A stretch of 64,000 bases of DNA from Sciurus carolinensis. Taxonomy: Eukaryota > Chordata > Mammalia > Rodentia > Sciuridae. This document shows positions 55,289 through 64,000 of this stretch, one piece after another. Location of the stretch: NCBI RefSeq assembly GCF_902686445.1, contig NC_062232.1, forward strand, positions 91,498,932 through 91,562,931, in the 5' to 3' direction. The notes beneath the pieces are model-generated. The model was not told the origin of the DNA. It did not search any database and saw only the letters and a list, made by a program, of their open reading frames with translations. A program made the translations under genes and the position numbers. Every line of letters starts with the position of its first letter. Positions within the stretch are counted from its first letter, which is position 1.

Positions 55289-56984
55289 AGTTATTATTCT
55301 TATAATCTTTCATTGTCCTCCATGACTGCAGTAGGGTCCCAAGGTGCTGTGGCCTTCAGGAAGATCTCACTTTTCTGTTGATCCTGCTGCCGTTTTTCAC
55401 TCCCCTGACCTCCTTCTCATCAATAATGTATGTACCCCTCATGGAAATGGGGTTCCGTCTCTTTCTACTGTATATTGGTGGTGGGTCTGTCTGACATCAT
55501 TAGTGTGAGAAGAAGGACCTTTATTTTCACAGCAAAATTTGCTGAACGCTCTGCTTGTGTGTAGGAGCCAGAAGAGATGCTAAAGGTTGTTTTTACCTTA
55601 TTACAAGTCGTAAATTTACTTCAGGGCTTGGGAGAGAAGCAACAAAATATCCACCAAGGTGAGTAGGACAAGAAGAACTTGCCAATATCTTCAGCTGTCT
55701 TTCCGCAGAAAGCCAAGTGAAATAATGGAGGCAATTACCCACCTATTTGGTTCACACACTTTGAACAAGAATCTCCTGGTATTTAAGGAGAAATATGAAC
55801 TTAAAACATGTTGTCTCGAGTAGCCTGAATGACTTCGGCTTCCGCTTCCCTTTCTTTTTCCCTTGGAGACATTCTTCTAGGTGCCTGTCTCCTGGGGTTG
55901 TGAAAATGTCCACCTCCCCTGGGAAATGTGGAGCAAGAGGGAAACCCTGCATAGGGAACACCAGAGGAAAGAAAATATCAGGCTGGGCTGCATTGGTGGT
56001 GGTGTAAGCACCTGTCCTTTCAAGATAACCTTTTGCATGCTAAGCCTGTTCTAGCTAGGGCCTCGGGACAAGTCCCTGCAGTTTCCAAACCACCGGCTTA
56101 TTGCTTTGGCATGATCCAAGGCAGCCCCTTTGGAAGGCACTGGGGATGGCAGCTGTTCTGTCAGCAAATGAATGAAAACAATGCCAAATTTCTTTATTTA
56201 GAATAGTCACTTCCTATTTTGGTTCCTAAATGGCAAATCTATCTGCTCTCTGCTCTTAGTCCTCTGTGGCCAAAGCTGCCTCAATATGAGGTATTTCAGC
56301 AGGGATCAGCAGGTAACCGGCTAATTATGAGTTGCAGAACTGCCACGGGCCAGTACTCTCCTGACTCTGAGCAAGAGAGGTCAGGGGGTTTATTGTTAAG
56401 GGCAGATGTGATGGCTGTAGACAGTGAACCCGCTCAGGGGTCAGGGAGGGCAGTTCAGTGCATCAAGGCATGGAGCTGTGATAAGTCCAGTAGTGTATCA
56501 CTGCCACGGGAATCAGCAACTCTAGGACGTAGGAACAGTTTCTCTACCACTAATCTGCTACATGACCCTGGAAAAGGCTCTTCTCTTCTCTAGGTCTCAG
56601 CTTCACAATTTCTGTGGAAAAGAATGCGTCATTCAATTCTTGGTGCCATTTACTGTAACAAACAGGCTGCCATCAGAAAAATAAAGCTGAATATCTATCT
56701 TACTCCTATTCCAAAATATGTTGCAACCAGATCAAATATTCATGTGTTAAAAAGAGAAACCATTAAGAGTAGAAGATAGGGTTAGCGGGATAGTTTTAAA
56801 ATATTGAGGTAGGGACTCTGCAAAGCAAGAAAAATCTCTAGGAGTTGTATAGAAAAAGATTTGAATATGCAAAAAGTCACCAACTTTGGTATGACAAAAG
56901 ATCCCTTGCAAAGTTGAAAGACAAAGAATTAATGAGGATAAAGTCACAAAAGGAAGGCAGACAAGGGTTTACTAATGTTCCTTG
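55289..56984. other. Repeat-poor stretch of about 1.7 kb
   Basis: A MIR scrap may lie at 56540-56600 (CTGCTACATGACCCTGG...GGTCTCAGCTTC). The 124-residue ORF at 56219-56593 has no recognisable domain. Confidence 0.35.
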
Positions 56985-57335
56985 ACATATGATGGGGACA
57001 CATCCCCATAAGCCCATTGTAAAGTGGAAATGTCATAAATTGAAAACGCATAGGATACACCTAACCTATTGAGCATCATTGCTTAGCAACACAGCACTCT
57101 GTAGAATGCTGGTTGCTTTCCTTCATGATCCTGTGGCTGATTGGGAGCTGTGGCTCACTGCTGCCACCCAGCATCATGCCTGAGTATCAGACTGCATCAT
57201 GCTAGTCCAGGAAAAGATCTAAATTCAAAATTCAGAATAGGATTTTTATGTTTCTACTGAATACATATTGCTTTCACACTATGATAAAGTTGAAATTCCT
57301 AGTTGAATCCTTCTAAGTCAATGACTGCTATACCA
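56985..57335. mobile_element. Tigger-like MER element, second copy
   Basis: TTCCTTGACATATGATGGGGACACATCCC and CTACTGAATACATATTGCTTTCACACTATGATAAAGTTG are the same landmarks as in the 35005-35300 copy. Confidence 0.75.
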
Positions 57336-57389
57336 TTCATAATAGTTTGAAAGCTCTACTATAAGAAGTGCATAATTTTCTTTACAGCA

Positions 57390-57575
57390 TTTACCATGAT
57401 CTGCGATTACATCATTAAGCTATTGGTTTGTCTATCATCTGTTTCCTTTACTTATATTCTGGCTTCACGAATGTTGAGGCTTTGCTTATTCACCACTGTA
57501 TTCCTAGTGCTAGGGCAGTGCCTGGCATACACTAGGTGCTCAATGTGATTTTGTTGAAGGAATGAATGAGTATAT
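57390..57575 (+). mobile_element. L2 3' end, sense
   Basis: CACGAATGTTGAGGCTTTGC...GCAGTGCCTGGCATACACTAGGTGCTCAATG...TTGTTGAAGGAATGAATGAG. Confidence 0.88.
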
Positions 57576-57640
57576 AGATCAGTGAAAAAATGATAAACGG
57601 TCCACTAGAAAAATGATCAAAAAACAATCAACAGGCAATT

Positions 57641-57880
57641 TGTAAGTTGAGCGTGGTGGTGCTTGCCTGCAATCCCAGAAACTCCGGAGGCTGAGGCAGG
57701 AGGATCACAAGTTCAAGGCCAGCCTCACTAACTTAGGCCCTAAGAAACTTAGTGAGACCTTATCGCAGAATAAAATATAAAAAGGACTGGGGATGAAGCT
57801 CAGTGGTAAAGTCCCCCTGGATTAAATTCCTACTGCCCAAAACAAAACAAAATCCCCAAACCAAACAACAACAAAATCCC
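57641..57880 (+). mobile_element. B1-ID dimeric SINE, sense
   Basis: TTGAGCGTGGTGGTGCTTGCC...GGAGGCTGAGGCAGGAGG (B1), then GGGGATGAAGCTCAGTGG (ID) and an (AAC)-type tail. Flanks caggcaatt on both sides. Confidence 0.93.
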
Positions 57881-58046
57881 AGGCAATTCATAGAGAAAAC
57901 ACAAAATGTGTATACCATATAAAATGGTGCACTAAGTATTAGTAATTAAGATATGCACATTAAAACAGCATTGAGATGATGAAAATGCTATTTCCCATCT
58001 CTCAGAGAGGTGAAAGACAAAAAGTTTGCTAAAACCTAGGGTTTGT

Positions 58047-58423
58047 CAGAGAAACAAGATGTATCCCATTTGTTTACAATAAAAATGAATTTTAAAAAAT
58101 CACATTTGTTGCTGGACATGGTGGTGCACGCCTGTAATCTCAGTAACTTGGGAGGGAGAGGAAGGAGGATCATGAGTTCAAAGTCAGTCTCAGCAATTTA
58201 GTGAGGCTCTGTCTCAAAATAAAAATAAAATAAAATAAAAACTAAAAAAAAAGGGATGGGACTTGATTCAGTGGTTAAGCACCCCTGAGCTATTTGTAGC
58301 ACCAACATCCATGATTTTGATCACTTGTAAAAGAGTTATACCTAGCCACAGAAGAATAGATGATGCTGTGGTGTATTCATTCAATGGAATAATAAACGGT
58401 GAATTTAATGCAAAAAAACCCCA
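58047..58423 (+). mobile_element. Composite insertion: L1 tail + B1-ID + L1 ORF2 piece
   Basis: 58047-58095 matches the last L1 3' UTR segment here (GAGAAACAAGATGTATCCC...TTGTTTACAATAAAA). 58108-58290 is a B1-ID SINE (GACATGGTGGTGCACGCC...GATTCAGTGGTTAAGC). 58298-58410 resembles old L1 ORF2 (GAAGAATAGATGATG...CATTCAATGGAATAATAAACGG) and ends in an A run. The whole is bounded by the 16-bp direct repeat aaaacctagggtttgt (58031-58046 and 58424-58439). Confidence 0.7.
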
Positions 58424-58509
58424 AAAACCTAGGGTTTGTGAGAATGTGGTAAAACAGGCAAAGCCATTCAATGCACTGACTTCTGGAGAGCAAGTAGAAA
58501 TGTCATTTG

Positions 58510-58650
58510 GGGGCTGGGTTGTGGCTCAGTGGTAGAGCACTTGCCTAGCATATGTGAGGCACTGGGTTCGATTTTCAGCACCACATGTAAATAAATAAAT
58601 AAAATAAAGGTCCATCAACAACTAAAAACAACAACAACAACAACAACAAA
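58510..58650 (+). mobile_element. ID SINE, sense, with perfect TSD
   Basis: GGGGCTGGGTTGTGGCTCAGTGGTAGAGC...GGGTTCGATTTTCAGC, tail ending in (CAA)n. TSD gaaatgtcatttg at 58497-58509 and 58651-58663. Confidence 0.95.
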
Positions 58651-58879
58651 GAAATGTCATTTGACCTAGAAAGTCCTTCCTTCTGAGTTTATCCGTTTGA
58701 AATGCACCATGTATAAGGATGTTTATTTAAACATTATCTGTGAACAGCAACAAATTGGAGTCAAACTAAATGACTTCAATGAAGGTCTGGTTAAATCATT
58801 AGAGTACATGTAATACATTAAAGTACCTATAGTGCTTTAGGACATTACCGTACATTTAAGCAGTGTCATATGAAGTTTT

Positions 58880-59130
58880 ACTATGACTAATGATTAAGAA
58901 TTTGGGCTCTGTGGTCATATGCCTAGTTTTGATTTTTCTCCTCTAGCCCTTGTGACCTATGTAACCTTGACCAATTTTCGAAACCACTCTTCACCTTGAT
59001 TTTCTCATCTGTCAAATGGAAACATTAATTAAACCTCCTTCATGAAGTTGTGAACAGTAAATGAGATAATCCATATGAAATGTTTAGATAGCACCTGACA
59101 CAGAGCATTTAATAATTGTTATAATTTCTA
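58880..59130 (+). repeat. MIR SINE, sense
   Basis: GATTAAGAATTTGGGCTCTG...CATCTGTCAAATGGAAACATTAATTAAACC...GCACCTGACACAGAGC. Confidence 0.85.
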
Positions 59131-59489
59131 TTTCTACTACTCCTCTAATGATGACAAGGACAATGCAGCCATAAAAGTCAGATCTTTATGTAATGATATG
59201 CAATGGTATCTCCAAGAGAGTGCTGTGATATAAGCACATTGCAGAAGAGTAAGTATAGCAGGATCTGTTAAGGGTATTATATGTCATACATAAGAATAAA
59301 AAAGGTTGGAAGGATAGACAGAAAACAATGTTTACTTCTAGGCAACTGGATCCAGGGGTTGATTTTCACTCCAGTAATGATGAGAGTTGCTTGAAACAAG
59401 CACGTGTTCGTTTTATAATAAACAAAAGATGTAAAGGGAAAAAAGCTCCATTTATAACGGCGAGGACAGTTAATCCCACCAGGCCTCAC
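59131..59489. other. Unassigned stretch
   Basis: The left part (ATGCAGCCATAAAAGTCAGATC) resembles L1 ORF2-end sequence. No gene. Confidence 0.35.
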
Positions 59490-60250
59490 ATCCCCCTGTC
59501 CTTGGCCACAGCCCAAGCCTTAAGCCTCCCTGCCCTTCATGTGTCCTCTCCCATCCCATCCCATCCCACACTGCTCTGGGAGCCCATCCCCACCACCCCT
59601 AACTCATCCATCTCCACGCCATCGCCCTCTCCCATTCTCTCAGTGCCCTCAGATTCTATCCACACTCTGGATAAACTTCTTCAATGAACGCTGTTGTCTG
59701 TCTACCTCGGAGCTGAAGTGCTGAAACCTGAGTCTTCACGAAGGAGCTCACGGCTTTGCCCGCAGCGCCCTCTAGTGGACACTGTCCACACTCCCACACC
59801 ACAGGCGCCCTAGGGCTGGGAGGTGGGGTCTGTGCTCTAGCTTCCCCGTCTGCTCCCAGAACGTTAGTCCTCTATCTTCGGCCAAGATACTCCTCCTTCC
59901 CATGCCATCTGGCTACGGCACCCACTTCTCTCCTCTCCTCGTCGACTCTTCTTTCTGGTCAGCCCCCCACCCCCATGTTCAACGAAGAGTTCAACATCTG
60001 GCTCACTGTCTTCTCTGCCCCAAGTCCTGACATCATTCTGGGTGAGTTTGACATCCATGATCCATGTGCAGCACACATCCCATCCCAGCCTTATCATGCT
60101 TCACCATCAGTCAGAACTCCCACCATCCACATCCACCCGGCCGACCTCAAAGCTCCTCTTTTTGCTTCAAGAAGATCTCCAAGCTTTTGAGCCCCCTCCA
60201 TCCATTCTCCTACCCCCTCCCACCTTACTTCCTTTCCAACCTCAAAAATG
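59490..60250 (+). mobile_element. L2 LINE 5' coding remnant (endonuclease region), sense, mixed with unique sequence
   Basis: CCTGACATCATTCTGGGTGAGTTTGACATCCATG (60026-60059) corresponds to the L2 endonuclease block usually reading ILGDFNIH; here it gives ILGEFDIH. C-rich flanks contain (CCCAT)n at about 59552-59570. The ORFs at 59756-60261 derive from this. Confidence 0.55.
59764..59778 (-). promoter_or_regulatory. CTCF-type motif (15 of 15)
   Basis: The minus strand reads CCACTAGAGGGCGCT, a full match to CCASYAGRKGGCRSY, in a locally CpG-containing segment. It has the same orientation as the weaker site at 53978. Binding is not shown by sequence alone. Confidence 0.55.
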
Positions 60251-60254
60251 CTGA

Positions 60255-60510
60255 TGATTAAGAATAGCAATGAATATGTGTGTTCCAGGCACATATTAAG
60301 CATCTTACAACATCATTTCATTTCAATAATTTTATGTCATCCTCACCATAACTTTATGAGGCAGGTACTCTTTGTTTTTCTTTTTGTTTGTTTGTTTGTT
60401 TGTTTTAAATGAGATAACTGGGACTCAGAGAGGTTGAGTGACTTACCCAAAGTCCCACAGCTCCGAGTCAGAGATAAGAGTTGAAGCTAGGTCTGTTTGT
60501 CTGACTCTAG
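60255..60510 (-). repeat. MIR SINE, antisense, with internal (TTTG)n
   Basis: TGTTCCAGGCACATATTAAGC...GCAGGTACTCTTTG, then (TTTG)n at about 60384-60406, then GGGACTCAGAGAGGTTGAGTGACTTACCC. Confidence 0.85.
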
Positions 60511-60889
60511 GAATGTATACTTCAGGATCTTGCCGATATCCCCAACTCCCTTGCCACATCCACGAGGCAAAATCCCAAGTCTGGATAAGTTTAACTGACA
60601 TTCTCCTCCTCTGTGCTTACACCCAGATGGAGGAACACTGCTGGAGAAAATCCCATCACTTTGTTGATTAGTCCCACTAGAAAGTCATAGTTTCCAACCT
60701 CAGCGGGGCCCTCGACTCAGCTAAACAATCCTTCTAAGTAACTGTCCTGACAACAGCACTTTCAAACTTTCTCCACTGCCCTCTGGAGTCAGACTGTCTG
60801 GGTTAGAGTCCTGCTCGGCCACTTCCATGCTCCATACCGTGCCAGTCTTTAAAGAAGGGTGAGGCGAAGGCAAAGGGACGAGGGGAAGG
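60511..60889. other. Unassigned stretch
   Basis: A short MIR 5' scrap may occur at about 60785-60825 (CTGGAGTCAGACTGTCTGGGTTAGAG). No gene. Confidence 0.4.
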
Positions 60890-61095
60890 GGAAGTAACAT
60901 GTATTGAGTGTATTCTGGGTACCAGCCACTGTGCCAGGTGCTTTGCATGCAGTATCTCATTTAATCCTCCCAGCGGCTCCCCACTGGAGATGCTGTTGTT
61001 ATTCTTTCTGTAGAGAAGAGGAGACTGAGGCACAGAGAGGTTAAGTCACTTACTAAGGTGACACAGTTCGTAAGTGAAGAAGCCATCTGATTTAT
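60890..61095 (-). repeat. MIR SINE, antisense
   Basis: CCACTGTGCCAGGTGCTTTGC...GACTGAGGCACAGAGAGGTTAAGTCACTTACTAAGG. Confidence 0.93.
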
Positions 61096-61189
61096 TTAGA
61101 GCCTCTTTATTTTGATGGATTGCCGTGATAGGCTGCTAAATGGTCACCGTTACCTGTGTCATGCTCTGTAAGCTACCTTTTCTTCTGTT

Positions 61190-61640
61190 GTTGGGACAAT
61201 CTTTCTAAAATATACATCTCACTGTGCAACTACCTTGCTTAAAGTCCTTCCCAAGCTTCCTCTAGTCTTCAGTGTGAAATAAAAACTTTTAATCTTAACC
61301 ATTTGGCCCCCTTCTTCCTTTCTCACTGTATGCACTCCCACCTGCACTGATATAGCCTCATGGAACTTTCTGGCTACCTGAAAGCAGCTAGTTTTGCTCT
61401 TCTCTAACTCCATACCTTTGTATATGTTCCGTCTAGACTCCCCTATCCTCTGCACCCCTTTCCCCTCCACCTTAAATGCTCCTCTTCTATGCTTTCACAG
61501 TATTCATACATTGATTCTGGTGTGCTAGTTTCGTCTGCTAAAATGGGAGCTGCTTGAGGGCGGGTCCTGTGCCTTAGTCAGCTCCATATTCCCCAGAGCA
61601 TAGCATGAGAGTCTGGTTAAGTCCCCGTTTGTTGAATGAC
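61190..61640 (+). mobile_element. L2 LINE 3' part, sense
   Basis: TTAAAGTCCTTCCCAAGCTTCC...GAGCTGCTTGAGGGCGGGTCCTGTGCC...GTTTGTTGAATGACTGACC. Confidence 0.75.
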
Positions 61641-62440
61641 TGACCGACTGAATGAATGGAGTGAATGAGGGAAGAAAAAGCCCTCACTTGGAAAGTTTAG
61701 TGACATGAGCTGTACGGTATCTGGTTCTTGGCTGAAGCTGCTGCAGTTTTTCCCTATGACTACAGTGCTGTAAAAATATGTCTGCACGTGGATAAAGACT
61801 GGAAGAGAACTTTCCACACAAAATTAAGAGTTGTGTTAGAGTGGTGAGTTGATGGATGCTTTTTTTTCCCTCCTGTTTTCAAAATGTTCTTTAGTACTGT
61901 TTTCTGAGCGTTTTGGCAAAGTAGCAGACATTGGAGAAATGGGATCTGGGGTTCTCGTGGAGGAATCGACAACCAATATGTATTGATGCCCAGTGGACCC
62001 TATGGGTTCTGGGGGCTCTGGGGAGTCAAGTGGGTAGAAGCCACTCATTCTGACTCAGGTTCACATGGACAGGAGTCTTGCCAATTCTGTTGGATTTGCT
62101 GGAATAAAATGAGAACTTTCAAGAATTTTCCAAGCTCCTGGGTTGAGGTATTTTTTTTTTCTTCCAAAGCTGGGCAGCAAACAAAGATGGCTTTTGTTTG
62201 CAGTGAAACACTCATTCCTCCGATTTTGTCCTGCAAAGTGACTTCTGCTGCTTTGGGGGTTCAGGTTTGCTGAGTGGGAAAGCTGAGCGTGCTTGGTTGC
62301 TTCAGAAATGACCAAAAATGTTTCCCTTTTCTGGCTCTCGAATAAGATGTTTAGGAATTTCATTGGCAAAACGATGAAGTTGTTCCTTTACTGTGGCAGG
62401 ATTTCCAAAACTACATATCGTGTGTTAACCCAGAAGAAGC
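61641..62440. other. Unassigned stretch
   Basis: Several ORFs on both strands (61760-62369) have no recognisable feature. No transposon seen. Confidence 0.35.
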
Positions 62441-62466
62441 AAAAAAAAAAAAAAAAAAAAAAAAAA
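62441..62466 (+). repeat. A26 homopolymer without a recognisable retroelement upstream
   Basis: 26 consecutive A. No SINE, L1 tail or AATAAA lies in the preceding 100 bp. Confidence 0.95.
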
Positions 62467-62504
62467 TGGGCAGCAGAGTGCTCTCCAAGATCCAGATGAT
62501 GAAT

Positions 62505-62715
62505 ATTCTGCCTTTATTGGGTGCTTATTCACTGCATTGCGTCAGGCACTGTGTTCAGGACTTTGGAGCTATCTCATTTAAAGCTCACAACAGCCTTTTG
62601 GGAAGGGACTGCTATCCCCAGGTTACAGATGAAAAAACTGAGGTTCATAGAGGTTCAGCTCTGAAATTATGAGACCAGGATTCGAAGCCAAGCCTGACTG
62701 GTTCCAGAGGTAAAC
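62505..62715 (-). repeat. MIR SINE, antisense
   Basis: CGTCAGGCACTGTGTTCAGG...CCCAGGTTACAGATGAAAAAACTGAGG...GAGACCAGGATTCGAAGCC. Confidence 0.9.
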
Positions 62716-62774
62716 TCTAACCATTCAGTAACCCTGTTTCTAGGCTAGTCTGTCTGCAGAGAAACAGAGGTATG

Positions 62775-63010
62775 TATTTATTTTTATTTAACAAATAGTT
62801 GTTTAGTGATTACCCCATGCCAGGCACATGGTAGGTGCTTTATAAACAGTAGCTCATTAATCCTTATAGATAACCCTGTGAGAAGGTGCTGTTATTAATG
62901 CCATGGGGCAGATGAGACCAGGGAGGCACAGGGAGGTTAAGTCACTTTCCCAGGATCGCCCAGGCTAGCATGTGACAGAGCCAGTTACAATGCAGGCAGC
63001 CATGTTCTGC
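62775..63010 (-). repeat. MIR SINE, antisense
   Basis: CATGCCAGGCACATGGTAGGTGC...GGGAGGTTAAGTCACTTTCCC. Confidence 0.92.
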
Positions 63011-63260
63011 TGTTGGGCTCTTGACCCTGTGCTGGATAGTGCACTACCCTCGGTGTCCTGTCTACACAGCTCTGGTTCAGAAACACTAAAGACATGGGAC
63101 TCTTTGTAGTTTGAAAACAGATTTGGTTTCGGGGAGTATTTTCCCCCAGCAATGTTCCTAGTGGTCTTTGTGGGTGGAGCTCGAGGGAGGGGTGGTAAAT
63201 ATATACCGCTATCCTTCTATAGCAAGACTAGCCTAAAGGCAGGTTTCCAAGTGAACTTAC

Positions 63261-63334
63261 CTGTGGAGCTGGCTGAACTTGACTTTGAATCCTGGTCTCA
63301 TGATTTCGAAGCTGAACCTCTCTGAACCTCTGTG
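63261..63334 (-). other. Exon-like segment of MIR origin on the minus strand
   Basis: On the minus strand CTCCCTTCTTCAG precedes the segment and CCACAG|GTAAGT, a perfect donor consensus, ends it. The 74-nt body is MIR-like (GAGGTTCAGAGAGGTTCAGC). Old MIRs are a known source of new exons. No transcript evidence is available. Confidence 0.25.
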
Positions 63335-63619
63335 CTGAAGAAGGGAGTTTCGTCTGACGCCTTCGTTTACCATACTTCTGATTTTCAGTGTTTTAGGGAG
63401 AGGCAGGTTTCTTCTGCAGCTAGATGCTGGGTTGGTGAAGGGCTTTTGGTGTGTCACTGCTTTTCATTCAACGGAGATTTCAGGAGAGTGCCCTTCAAAG
63501 GTAATTTGCTTGAGGTCACCAGGAGCAGACAGAGTGCTTGTTGCTACCTCACTGTCCCACTTTTCCCTCCCTACTTCTTCCTGCTGCCCTACTTCACTCC
63601 CCAGAGCCAGGCCTAGACA

Positions 63620-63790
63620 ATGGCGGCTGCTGAGCTCAGAGAGAGGGGGGTGAAGGGGCAGCAGGCCCAGCCCACCAGCTTGAAAGCTTCATTTGACAGG
63701 GGAGGAGGCACATCTGGTTTGGGTTTTCGATTCAATTCAACAATGATTTATTGTAGGCCTGCCAGCTGCAGAGGTTCTGGGCTAGGCTAG
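63620..63790 (+). other. Small ORF (56 codons) with strong Kozak and YY1-type motif
   Basis: ACAATGGCGGCTG overlaps the start: A at -3 and G at +4, and AATGGCGGC matches the YY1 core often found at start sites. The frame begins MAAAELRERGVKGQQ and ends at TAG 63788, its last third reading through L2 sequence, which argues against a real protein. Promoter, unannotated 5' exon or chance are all possible. Confidence 0.2.
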
Positions 63791-63890
63791 GCAGCAAGAG
63801 ATGGGAAGATAAGTAAAATATTGTCCATGCCCTTAAAGGAGTTTTGTGGGTTTAGAGGTGTGTAGACCTGAATGAGCAATTGTGACACAA
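63735..63890 (-). mobile_element. L2 3' region, antisense
   Basis: TTCAACAATGATTTATTG...GGGCTAGGCTAGGCAGCAAGAGATGG...CCATGCCCTTAAAGGAG is the complement of the L2 3' end. Confidence 0.65.
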
Positions 63891-64000
63891 CGGGCCTGGT
63901 GCTGAGTGTTGTACCTTATGCACATTATGTCTTTGAACCTTCCTGACAGGTTCTGTGATGAGAGTGGGGAAAGTACTATTACTTCATTTTTCATATGAGG
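63890..64000 (-). repeat. MIR SINE, antisense, running off the window end
   Basis: GGTGCTGAGTGTTGTACC...CCTTCCTGACAGGTTCTGTGATGAG...CATATGAGG. Confidence 0.75.

Larger units (their letters stand above)
57590..58870 (+). mobile_element. Old L1M/HAL1 ORF2 3' region, sense, with three nested insertions
   Basis: Host segments: 57590-57640, 57881-58046 (AAGATATGCACATTAAAACAGCATTGAGATGATG), 58440-58509, and 58664-58870 (GACCTAGAAAGTCCTTCC...AAGGATGTTTATTTAAACATT...GTTAAATCATTAGAGTACATG). Together they follow the L1 ORF2 C-terminus. No open frame. Confidence 0.75.

Noticed and set aside
56219..56593. 124-codon open frame
   Set aside because: No recognisable domain or splice context and no repeat-independent support.
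59756..60190. 144-codon open frame as a gene
   Set aside because: It contains an L2 endonuclease-region remnant (ILGEFDIH) and C-rich simple sequence; this is LINE coding decay.
63391..63500. Plus-strand exon between TTTTCAG (63391) and AAG|GTAATT
   Set aside because: The donor lies in what looks like a MIR fragment and is weaker than the minus-strand signal; not enough to call.
1..64000. CRISPR arrays, bacterial operons, riboswitches, prophage or a novel defence-type system
   Set aside because: The window is mammalian nuclear DNA; repeats are dispersed SINE/LINE/LTR/DNA elements with TSDs, not direct-repeat arrays, and no multi-gene cluster exists.

Overview
This is a mammalian nuclear window without a convincing protein-coding gene. 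The repeat mix points to a squirrel (Sciuridae, probably a ground squirrel or marmot). Tail-to-tail fusions of a 7SL-derived B1 monomer with a tRNA-derived ID unit occur at about 14 sites; this dimer type (MEN / B1-dID) is known from squirrels. There are also about a dozen free ID elements, and L1 with a rodent-type ORF2. The rest is old eutherian material: MIR, L2, MER5A-like and Tigger-like DNA transposons, L1M remnants and MaLR. Base composition is AT-rich, with no CpG island, operon, ribosome binding site or CRISPR. Repeat names come from reading the sequence, not from a database search.

Layout. 1-4152 is the 3' part of a sense L1: the last 63 codons of ORF1, a broken ORF2, and a G-rich 3' UTR. 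Its endonuclease domain keeps every catalytic residue, but the reverse transcriptase has lost the motif carrying its catalytic Asp pair. 4270-13200 is a patchwork of L2 copies on both strands, MIRs, MER elements and nested squirrel SINEs. 13.5-34 kb continues with MIR/L2, an antisense L1M (30.4-31.4 kb), several SINEs with clean target-site duplications (TSDs), and a (TC)n run. 34-39 kb holds the longest repeat-poor stretch, about 35.3-37.7 kb. 39-49 kb contains a solo LTR with a perfect 5-bp TSD inside a MIR (43.1-43.5 kb), a MaLR remnant with internal region and parts of both LTRs (45.2-47.5 kb), and an L1 insertion with a 5' inversion (48.4-49.0 kb). 49-57 kb is comparatively repeat-poor. 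57.6-58.9 kb is an old L1 carrying three nested insertions. 59.5-64 kb mixes L2 and MIR with slightly GC-richer unique sequence, an excellent CTCF-type motif, a 55-bp inverted repeat and a few exon-like signals.

I found no previously undescribed multi-gene system. The items most worth checking are the composite insertion at 58.05-58.42 kb, the solo LTR, two CTCF-type motifs in the same orientation, a 56-bp L1-derived micro-insertion, the in-frame reverse transcriptase deletion in an otherwise well-preserved L1, and weak exon or regulatory candidates at 53.5 kb and 63.3-63.8 kb.
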